From contig NC_058497.1 of assembly GCF_020382885.2 (NCBI RefSeq), forward strand, positions 22,250,330-22,314,329: a stretch of 64,000 bases of DNA, in the 5' to 3' direction. This document shows positions 54,820-64,000 of this stretch, piece after piece; positions within the stretch are counted from its first letter, which is position 1, and each line of letters opens with the position of its first letter. Made by a program: the position numbers and the translations under genes. The notes beneath the pieces are model-generated. The model made no database searches and was not told the origin of the DNA. It was given only the letters and a program-made list of their open reading frames with translations. Source of the stretch: Scatophagus argus (taxonomy: Eukaryota; Chordata; Actinopteri; Scatophagidae).

Positions 54820-55397
54820 GTAAAGTCACCAGCAAGGATTTCTTTTACAGCAGGATTTCTGCTCTTAGGGTTGAAGAAGTTAAAGAATGGTACCAGAGAT
54901 TTTGCATATTTTAGCCTGTTTTATTGAAGCTAACTGTTTTTTGTTTTTGTTTGATTTTTTGTTTCAAAACTCATTTTGATGTGTTTTACATATTTGAATC
55001 TATTTTTCCAGCCTTCTAATGGTTTTCATTTTTCATTTATGAAAATAAATCAGGAGATGAATCGTCTAATAATTAAGCATGTCCTTAGAGTTTACATTAT
55101 TGCTCCAAGGAAATGCAGTGCAGTTAGTTAAAATCAAACAGTGAAACTGACGAAGACTGACGCAGGCTTTTGGAGGTACTGCTAGTAGATGTTCATAAAG
55201 TAAAGAACAGCAGAAATGTAAAAACTATAAATTTGTAGTTTAGAGAAATACAACTTGAAAAAACACGGGGTTGGTGCTGTAATCTTTCTCCCCACAGCCA
55301 CTTGTCGAGTCACACTTTACTGTGCCAACACAAGGCGGAGGTTGGCATGCCCTGGACCAGACCCCAAGTGGACCTTCATGCTGGTGCAGCAGAGGCC

Positions 55398-56133
55398 ATG
55401 GACCAGTACAACACAGAAGAACACCACCACTACGAGGGCTCCCTGTTCCCCACCTCCACCCTCATCCCAGTCACCGTCATCTGCATCCTCATCTTTATCA
55501 TCGGGGTGACGGGCAACACCATGACCATCCTCATCATCCAACACTTTAAGGACATGAAGACCACCACAAACCTCTACCTGTCAAGCATGGCGGTGTCCGA
55601 CCTCATCATCTTCCTCTGCCTGCCCTTCGACCTCTACCGCCTGTGGAAGTATGTGCCCTGGCTGTTTGGGGAGGCGGTGTGCCGCTTCTATCACTACATC
55701 TTTGAGGGCTGCACCTCGGCCACCATCCTTCACATCACGGCATTGAGCATCGAACGCTACCTGGCCATCAGCTTCCCCCTCAGGAGCAAGGTGGTGGTGA
55801 CCAGACGCAGGGTGCAGTACATCATCCTCGCCTTGTGGGGTTTCGCTCTGGTTTCTGCAGCTCCCACTCTCTTTCTGGTCGGGGTGGAGTATGACAATGA
55901 CACACACCCGGACTACAACACGGGGCAGTGCAAGCACACCAGCTACGCCATCAGCTCGGGGCAGCTGCACATCATGCTCTGGGTGTCCACCACCTACTTT
56001 TTCTGCCCGATGCTCTGCCTCATCTTCCTCTACGGCTCCATCGGGTGCAAACTGTGGAAAAGCAAAAATGATCTGCAGGGCCCCTGTGCTTTGGCCCGTG
56101 AAAGGTCACACAGGCAAACGGTGAAGATCCTGG
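55398..56133 (+). CDS. mlnr: mlnr coding exon 1 (TM1-TM5)
   Basis: Exon from 55298 after TTTCTCCCCACAG; residues 1-245, ending RSHRQTVKIL with one base of the next codon and donor GTGAGT. The open frame continues into the intron to 56189 (18 intronic codons, then stop). Confidence 0.92.
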
Positions 56134-58443
56134 GTGAGTGGGCTCTTCATTCGTTTTTCTGCAGACATGTTATGTTATGTTTCCCTTAAAGTGATGTCAG
56201 ACAGGCAGCAGTCAGAGCACATCATGGCCAAAAAGAAGGAAAAAACACACCTTAACCACTACCACTGTGTGTGTGTGTCACACTTCCATAATGTTTTCTT
56301 TTTAGTTCAGTGCAAAAGTGTTACATTCTGTACAAGCACTGTGACTACAGAAATTACCTTTGCCAGTAAATTTGTACGTACTGATCATCGGTGATAATGG
56401 GCAAAAGGGCAAGGACATTTCACATTATCCAGAATTACTCCCTGTGATTGTGTTTTCTAAAACCCCACTCTGCTTTTCATCACCAGACAACTCGGATTCA
56501 GGAATGATAGCATCTTTGTGAACAGAAAGCTTAAACCAGAAATCCATCTGTGTACACAGCCAGCCGGTCCTTCATTGATTCTGAAGCAGAAAGAAAAACA
56601 CAGACTGACAGATTTCTGTAGAAATCTGGGATTTCTGGTTTTCTGTGCTGGCTTTGTTATGTGTTTGCTCTAGACAATTTAACTCTCGCGTTCACATATA
56701 TTTAAAGCACTGATTTGTATTCCATTTAAAACCTTACGTACCTCCTCTTGTTCTGTTTGACAGGTCATTGTGAGCCTGAGGAAGAGAACGCTGGTAACGC
56801 GTGCGTTGTTGTTGATATCAGCTGGTTAATTATTCTGCTTTGTTTGAAGTTAATCGCGTCCTGCCACTGCACATACTGATTGGCTTAATTTGCAGCTCTG
56901 GCATATTGTGCAGGAGACCATGTTTTACAGTAAAGGACCGTGGCCAGGCCAATCTGTTTTGACCAAATGTTTAATCAAGATGCCCCCTTTAGGATATCAA
57001 TGCTGTTCATTAGCTGAACACACACACACTGTGCAGAGCTCATGTCGTCAGACTTGTTGTCATTTGTCTCCACATTTGTTGTGTCCTAAATTGGATTGTC
57101 ACCAGAGGGCTTCATAAATCTGCCTTAATGGAAATTTACATGCTCCCGTAGTCCTGGGCTACTTTTTAAAATGACATGTCTCAGAAGCCACTCAATGATT
57201 GCTTTTCCCGCACGGCAGGACAAGATCGATTCCAAGCAAAAGTCTGTCATCTGTTCACTCTGTGGATCCACACTGTTGGGTCTTTGATTTATGCATAATT
57301 GTTATTATTAATTCAAATATAATTGGGCTTATTTAGGCCAAACATACCTCTCTTTTAATTACCGAATTGACATTTATGATTCTTTCAGAAATTACTGCCC
57401 CGTTAGACAAATCAATGGTAATTTCATCTGCAGAGGCTTCTTAATCAATATCAGTGACTCAGTATTACCTCACCTATAAATTCTGGTACAGCTTTGTTCT
57501 TGTTTGGATTTTTAAGTGCTGATTCTGCTGCATACGCTGCCTGCTCTCATTAGCTCGCATATTTTTTGCATCGTAAAAATGTGACTGCGGTATTTGAGCC
57601 AATTACAGGCCGCTGTCACTTAAGAGGTCGTGCACATGAGCTGTGCGTAGGCTCAAGGAGAGGCTCTGTGGATATTAATGACTCCTGGTCATTAATAAAT
57701 GTCAAAGGTGACCACAGACCATAGATCATAGGTTACTTAAAGATCTTGAAAGCTAATTTTCCTAATGAGCTTCTTGTTATGAACAAGCCCAACAGGAATA
57801 CACTGTTACCTGTCAAAGTTAGAATAATGCTGGTTGTTTCACATGCGTGTGCGTGTTGATCTTCTCAAAGTGTAAGACGGTCTGCTGAAAAGTGTGGTGA
57901 TTCCACACACTGAGTTCAGTTTTACGTTTGTTTGCTTTTTTTTTAACGTTAAATTGTTACTTTTCAGCCATTAAAAAGGTCCGTTCATCCAGAGAACTGA
58001 GAAACAAATTTTGAACCTAATTCATATCTGGGTCGTGTATTTTCCTCTAACTCTTGGCAATAAAGACAGTAAGCATGTGAAACTGTTCCTTAAATCCCCT
58101 TTTAAATCCCCCTCCTAATTTTATTTCGCCCTCAGTGGTGGTGGTGCTGGCCTTCATTATCTGCTGGCTGCCCTACCACATCGGCAGGAACCTCTTCGCC
58201 CAGGTGGACGACTACGACACGGCCATGCTGAGCCAGAACTTCAACATGGCTTCCATGGTGCTCTGCTACCTCAGCGCTTCCATCAATCCTGTTGTCTACA
58301 ACCTCATGTCAAGGAAGTACAGGGCTGCAGCCAAACGCCTCTTCCTGCTGCACCAGAGGCCCAGACAAGCCCACCATGGCCAGAGACAGCTCAGTGTGGT
58401 CGACCACATCTCCACCCTGAACGAAAGCTTGACTGGGGTCTGA
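55398..58443 (+). CDS. mlnr: Motilin receptor (ghrelin/motilin-type GPCR)
   Basis: Two coding exons, 55398-56133 and 58136-58443, encode 347 residues. Class A GPCR landmarks: GN at 39-40 (TM1), AVSD at 65-68 (TM2), Cys95 and Cys178 (TM3 to loop 2 disulfide), Glu103 (the ghrelin-receptor ligand-binding position in TM3), ERY at 119-121, Pro204 (TM5), CWLP at 255-258 (TM6), NPVVY at 296-300 (TM7). One glycosylation sequon, NDT, is at 167-169. The single intron between TM5 and TM6 is the family's conserved position. Synteny next to fndc3a identifies MLNR rather than GHSR. The start MDQYNTEE has a strong GCCATGG context; an in-frame ATG at 55347 would add 17 residues. Family knowledge: Gq-coupled gut peptide receptor controlling motility; the fish ligand is inferred. 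Confidence 0.92.
56134..58135 (+). other. mlnr: mlnr intron (2.0 kb)
   Basis: Noncoding. The stretch 57280-57480 is rich in TTAATTA / TCAATCAATATCA-type motifs and could hold a conserved element. No nested gene seen. Confidence 0.6.
58136..58443 (+). CDS. mlnr: mlnr coding exon 2 (TM6-TM7 and C-tail)
   Basis: Residues 246-347, VVVVLAFIICWLPYHIGRNL onward, NPVVYNLMSRKYRAAAKRL and a tail ending NESLTGV, stop TGA at 58441-58443. Acceptor TTCGCCCTCAG, phase 1. Confidence 0.92.
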
Positions 58444-61400
58444 GACGCCCCACGGCACACCCTGTTTTTGGAGGCGTGTTTGTGTCTTCATTGACCAAGA
58501 GATGGTTTGCAAGGTCCAGGAGCTGCAGCTAAAGAAGACACTTGCTGAAGATGTGTAGAGGAGGGATGCCTGCTGCAGTTTGTCTTTGAGTAGGGGGAGA
58601 AGCAGGACTGTGAGCTCCACAGCACTTAAACGAAAAACCAGATTTATTATGACTCAGTGGCATTTTGTTCACAGAGACCAGATGAGGATTTCCAGTCGTG
58701 TCACATTTTTTTCTTGTAACAAAAATAGGAATTCATTTGACTCCAGTTGCCAAAAGTTGTAATTTATATTTTCCATTTTCAGTGTTGCACCTCATGCACA
58801 AGTATTTCCCCCCACAAGTATTTGTTGGTACAGTGTCAACGCTTGTGGAGCACATGCACCCTTTCAGTTCACATTTGCCATCAGTCAGCAGCAAATTGGT
58901 CCCTCTTTGTTGACGTGACAGATGATGTTTGCCAAATAACTGTTCATTTATAATGTTTAATTGTCATCTCGTCTGTTGTAAAATTGAATTTAGTTAATGT
59001 ACAGCGTACAATTATTATGCTATTTGTTGTTTGTTCTTATAAATCAAGAAAAACAAAGCAAGTAAACCTATTAGCTGTGGGCCATTAATTGTTCAGATCT
59101 GACTCTGTGTGTGTGTGTGTGTGTGTGTGTGCCTGTTTACCATCTCTCCAGTGAATAGATGGAACATCAACTCGATAAGCAAATTACTCTGAGAATGGGT
59201 TTGTTCTTGTCTGTGTGGGCGATACAGAGGCCACCTGAGCCTTGAGGTGTTGAGGGCTGCGTACGTGTCGGCCATCACATGTAATCTGACACAGCTATTA
59301 TATTACCTGTGCTCTGTGTCTGATTTACGCTGGCAGCCGACGTCCCCGCATCACCATATTCAAAGTAATGGCTGCTCTAAGTGCATTTCAAAGAGGGAGA
59401 AAGGATATTAGGTTGTCAGCAGCGGTGGAGCTGATTGCTTTTGCACTTGCATAATCTTGACACCGTTGTGCAATTCTTCTTTGATGTCTCATTTCAGATA
59501 CAAAAAATGTCCCTTTTCTTTTGTACTTCACGATCTCTGGCAAGAAAGGTGAAGTCAAAGGTGTGTATTTTTAACCTGAACTATGTCTAATCCCGAAATA
59601 AACTCAGAGTTTTTCAGGTTCTCTCTGCCATCTTATTCTTTAAAAGGAGCTGTCGTGATTTTGCTCGTGATGCATCAGGCCTTGGTTTGCACAAATGCAA
59701 GGAGACAAAGTCGCTCTCGGCTGACTCATCCTCATGGCACTATTTTTCATCGAGCCATTCATCTCTGCCAGAGGAGCTGAAGCAGCGGGTTAAAGCTAAT
59801 ATTCCACAGACCATCCTGCCATCACCTGGGGAAAGATCAGCAAGCAGCATGACTCCTCTGTTGGTTATTTTCTTTACTGATAATGAAGAGAGTGTCTGCG
59901 AGCGGCTCGTCCAGAGCTGTCAACACCTCCCTCGGGCCTGCCACACACCACCTCAAATCATTCTGCTTTAGAAACATGTAGTTTGTTTGTTTTGAGGCTG
60001 CTTGGTCTGGCCATGACTTCACTTCGTTCAGCAAACCGATGACACCTTTTCTGAGTAAGTAATTTCACAGCTCCAACACTGATACTATATCACTGCTGCT
60101 TCTTATTGTGCAATCTCTTTTTGTCTCATCTCAAGGTTCTTTCCAAAATTGCATCAGCCTTATTTCAAGCAAAGTGTTTGGAAGGCTGTCTGTCTCATTT
60201 AACATTCGTGAAGTATTTTACAATTGATTCAGAATCATTAAAGAAATGTGCCTGCCCTAAGAAACAAAACAATTTGATACCAAACCACAAAGAAGACGGA
60301 GGCTTAAGGAATGTCCTGAATTGGCAGAAACTATGTGGATTTACACATATTCTCCTGTAATGCCCTGCCTTGGGACACTTCAGTATGTCTCTTCATTTGC
60401 ACTCATGCTATTAATGAAACTTGCTGGAATTTGAGTTTATCTCTCCCTGAAGATTAATGCTTTTTTGACACAGCTGCACATCATTTCAGTGCAATTGTGC
60501 TTTACACCAGAAGGGGGAGCTGAAGAACAGTGCTGTCAGGAGAGACACGCTGCATGTACGAAGGCCGTTGCAAAAAGGCACTGGAGCAATACTGGACATT
60601 TCCTGGGATTTATGTTGGTTACATTATTTGTAAACTCTCTGCTCTTTTAGTTCGAAGCTTATTCCTGTAGGAAATTTTCATCAGCTTCTCCTTTCGGTCC
60701 ATTTCCCCAAACCATCAGAAACACATATTCACTTCCTGTCTGACTTCTCTGTCCCTGCTGGTGCTGCATGTGGGGACAGGAAGCATCACTAATATGTAAG
60801 TTATGTAAAAGAGTGATCTGCAGAGCAACCTTGGCTGGTTTCTGTTGAAACCAGGGTGCTCTTCTCGTGGCCTCATCTGGTTCTCTTTCCTCCTACCAAA
60901 ACCCAAAACGTTTCCCACCTGTGAGGTCAAGTGTTTCCTGTGAAATCTGCTATAATCTGCTATTGTTGTCCACTGGCCTATTTAGAAGAGGGATTTCATC
61001 TTGTGCTAACATAAAAACTTGTGTCTCTCTGCCACATCGAGTCAGACCGGTGCCACCTCACTTTCACTCACAGCTGGGTAACAACACAAACGTGTCTCTG
61101 TCTTTTGCAAACTCCCACTGCGCCGTCAAATGCAGTAATGACGATAATAAGCTTCATTTATAAGGCACTAATCACCTCATCTTCTAAAGCTTTTAGTAAA
61201 CAGTTTCCGTTGCTTAATTAACCGTGTTGCACGTAGAGTCAATGCCCCGCTTCTGTCTCCAAATTAGTCGAGTTCCCTGCAATTTGTAGGCTAATTTATA
61301 TCTGCTTGGTGAAGGGTTTGTTCACGAACACAGTTTGACTTCAGGCCTGCTGAGAGAAAAAACGAAACTCTCTGGACAACAGAGCCCTGTTTGTCAGCCA

Positions 61401-63300
61401 AACCTAGAAAACCCAATCACAAATTGCTTTTGGCATTTTTATAAAAGATAAAAAGGTGACTGAAAGCAAATGTTTCGATGATGATAACAATACATTTTAT
61501 TTAGTTGTAGTGAATGTATCAAACTGAACAGTCACTTTATGTGTCTCCACCATGAGCGTGGATGGTGTCAGGAACTGTGTGGTCAGCGTCCCAGCAGGAG
61601 AAACAGCCTTCCTGCAGCCATGTGGTCTGCTGTCGGTGTGTTAGAAACCAGTCCATTAGATGGTTCCTCGACATTCCAACACCACAAACCACTTGACTGA
61701 TTCTCCACCCTGCTTGGAGGCAGGAGGATGGAGAATCAGTTAACTCCCTCCTTCAAGGAAGAATGAGAAAAACTGACAAAGAAAAGCTGCTGTTTACATG
61801 TTTGTCAGCTGTGGGTGTCCTGGACTTGCATCACAGGAAAACCAAACAGAACAAACAAAACACAGTATGTTCAGAAGAGGAAATACACCATTAGAAACAT
61901 GCAACAGTCAAAGCAATGCTTCTGCATATGAAGTCGTAGTAAAGGAGTTGCAGGAAGAGGCGAGGCTTCAAATGCAGTCATTTCAGACATGCACATTCAG
62001 GCCTGGAATGAAAACCCGAAGCATGTGGTCCATGCATTAAGTGCAATTCATTATCCAGCCTTTATACACACAGCCTGAAAAAAATCTTCTTTAACCTCAG
62101 CTGTTTTCCACTTTTGTATTTGGATTTGTTTGAGTTCCGATAAGCGATACTTGATGTTGAAATGTTATTTCTTTTTTTTTTTTTTTTTAAACAGAGTTTC
62201 ATTAACTGCGCAGGAATTGTAGGATGCTTATGATGATGCCATAGAACCATGCAAAACACTCACTGGGGAGTATATGAATTTAAGAGATATTTTAATCACT
62301 GTGGATGTACTGCAGGCGGAGGACCAGCTCAGTATCTGAACTCAACTCCAAATGATTTCTTTAAGCAGAGCACAATCACGCAGCTGCTGATGCTCCGTCT
62401 CAAACAGCTGATTCCAAACTGGGACAGCCAGATGTGAGGAAAATACTTCCTTCAAAATAAAAGTAAACCTGTTTAGAAGCACAGAGGGAAATCAGAGCTC
62501 TAAGACATACGTGCACGCTACAGAGGAAAGTGTATTTGAGGTTTAAAAGGGTAAAAAGAGAAGTTGTTTATTAGTCAAGAGTTAATCGGTGCAGAAAACC
62601 ACAGTCTGTGGGTTGAAACTTTCAAACTGTTTCTCATCTGGCCACCTTCCAGTCACTGATGTCACAGCAGGTGTTTTCCATCAGCTGGCAAAGGCACAAG
62701 ACAAGGAGATCTAAACTCATGTGGTTGTGGCAAAGAGAAAAACATGCTTAAATGTTTTGGCTCATGGAAAACAGGCCTGCTGCATGAGCACTGATGGCTC
62801 GACTGATAATCTGATTGGACAACTGAAAGTTAACGGATTAGATTTACGTTTGGGTAACCACATGTTTTTCTTTTACAGTAGGAACCATCCTCAGGCCAAC
62901 TTTTGCATTACTACCTACTGATAAGAATGTGTGAATAACAAATTTCTTTGTCCGTTTCTCATGCATTTATGTTTCCTGGAATGCACTAAAGCTCCATCTG
63001 GCCATGAACAAGTCCATGGAGGTTTAAAAAGTATCTAATTTATAATAATTGTTTATATCTGTCAAACCGACCGACAGGAGAAAAAAAATGTAAATATGGT
63101 CCGAGATGTTTTAAAAATGTCTATTCTCTGCTTCTAACGTTTATTGAAAAAAAAAACAAAAACTGGCAGAAAAAAGTGGGTTTTACTTTGAAAGTCCTCA
63201 GCAGAAATGGTGTTTTCTTTAACCTGGCTGACTTGACAGCGCTGCGAGGAAGCCAAATGCGCGTAAAAGTTGTGCGCTCCTCCCTCTCGTCCATGAGGCT
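58444..63300. other. mlnr 3'UTR and downstream intergenic region
   Basis: Noncoding as far as can be seen. A GT microsatellite lies at 59104-59131 and a T-run at 62172-62188. The end of the mlnr 3'UTR cannot be set: no canonical AATAAA was found in the first kilobase. Short open frames are without recognisable features. Confidence 0.5.
59104..59131. repeat. GT microsatellite
   Basis: Uninterrupted TGTGTG run of about 28 bases. Confidence 0.9.
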
Positions 63301-63314
63301 GATTTGGCTCCAGA

Positions 63315-63449
63315 TATAAACACGGTGCTGCTCTCCGTCCGTCCCGAAGCTCCTCAGTCTTCTCACAACCAGCACCAGGCACTTCGCTGCAGGAGGCCGA
63401 AACAGAACAGGAGGAGGGGACGATCTCTGGCGCATTCCCCAGGATGGAG
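63315..63449 (+). promoter_or_regulatory. Candidate TATA promoter and first coding exon of an unidentified downstream gene
   Basis: TATAAA at 63315-63320 inside a locally G/C-richer stretch, followed by about 120 bases of 5'UTR-like sequence, ATG GAG at 63444-63449 and an immediate donor GTAACA. The rest of the gene would lie beyond the window. Only two codons are visible, so no identity can be given; the human neighbours after MLNR (CDADC1, CAB39L) are possibilities only by position. Confidence 0.3.
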
Positions 63450-63868
63450 GTAACAGATACAAGACTCTGAGCTTGCTCTTCTCTTGTAACTTTTGGGCCG
63501 TTTGAGCAGATGTTTTTAACATTTAATGTGGTTGAAAGTGAAACATTACATCACAGGAGCTCAGTGAGAGATTTTCTAGTACTTTTTAATGGTTTGTGTT
63601 ATTGCTGTAGTGTAGGAGTAACCTGGACCTGTGTGTACTAGTATTTAACAAGTACTAATATTGCATTTGTACACCTGTGATGTTAATGACGTGATGTTGG
63701 CGCTCATCAACATAAATGTTCTTCGTGTTCTTTACAGTATTTACCTCCTTACTGTGATATTATAGCTGATATACTGCAAATGCATATTCTGTTATGTGTG
63801 ATATATGATAGTTTTGTGATATTTGTTTTATATAACTTTAAACTCTGTGAAAGGATAGGATATGTAGG

Positions 63869-63889
63869 TGTACACACACACACACACCT
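63869..63889. repeat. CA microsatellite
   Basis: ACACACACACACACAC run of about 18 bases. Confidence 0.8.
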
Positions 63890-64000
63890 GTACATGTAGA
63901 TTCAGCAGCATTTTGCCTCTCGTACCTCCTTGGTTTTGGCTTGTATGTCTGAGGCTTCAGGCTGATATTGTTTAAAAGGAGATTTGTGATAACAACTTCA

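Noticed and set aside
55581..55970. 129-codon minus-strand frame opposite mlnr exon 1
   Set aside because: Antisense shadow of the receptor's G/C-rich coding sequence.
55398..58443. Identity as growth hormone secretagogue (ghrelin) receptor
   Set aside because: The residues are compatible with both families, but the position directly after fndc3a matches MLNR; GHSR lies in a different syntenic block.
63121..63522. 133-codon minus-strand frame at the window edge
   Set aside because: Ends in low-complexity Phe/Lys sequence, shows no known domain and overlaps the candidate plus-strand promoter; more likely chance.

Overview
This window is vertebrate genomic DNA and almost certainly from a teleost fish. 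It has small exons with GT-AG introns, protein sequences diverged from but clearly orthologous to mammalian ones, fish-type Tc1/mariner and hAT remnants, and a teleost-type TTAGGG-like interspersed repeat. Moderate intron sizes and low repeat density suggest a percomorph-like genome, but the species cannot be fixed from the sequence.

Three protein-coding genes were rebuilt exon by exon. (1) rcbtb2 lies on the minus strand: the start codon is at 7694, eleven coding exons are visible, and the last is cut by the window start. It encodes seven-bladed RCC1-like repeats followed by a BTB domain. (2) fndc3a lies on the plus strand: 25 coding exons from 14007 to 49492 encode about 1241 residues, with a proline-rich N-terminus, nine fibronectin type III domains and a C-terminal membrane anchor. 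All splice phases agree. (3) mlnr lies on the plus strand: two coding exons (55398-56133 and 58136-58443) encode a 347-residue motilin/ghrelin-type G-protein-coupled receptor. Gene order and orientation match the human 13q14.2 block RCBTB2(-), FNDC3A(+), MLNR(+), except that CYSLTR2, which lies between RCBTB2 and FNDC3A in human, is not seen here.

Layout: 1-8.96 kb rcbtb2 with its putative promoter; 8.96-10.4 kb short divergent intergenic segment; 10.4-10.85 kb putative fndc3a promoter with a perfect NRF1 palindrome; 10.85-49.5 kb fndc3a, with large 5' introns holding hAT and Tc1-like remnants and a candidate internal promoter and first exon at 22.4-23.4 kb; 49.5-51.75 kb fndc3a 3'UTR; 52.8-53.3 kb a Tc1-derived non-autonomous element; 54.55-58.44 kb mlnr; 58.44-63.3 kb intergenic; 63.31-63.45 kb a candidate TATA promoter and first coding exon of an unidentified gene.

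The three genes are linked by ancient synteny, not by a shared pathway. The points most worth a second look are the candidate alternative fndc3a first exon (four-residue start, in phase with exon 2), a ghrelin-receptor-1b-like intron-retention isoform of mlnr, a short second extracellular loop in the receptor compared with mammalian motilin receptors, a pair of Tc1-derived elements sharing one internal deletion, and a hairpin of about 245 bp in an rcbtb2 intron. No convincing wholly new system was found.
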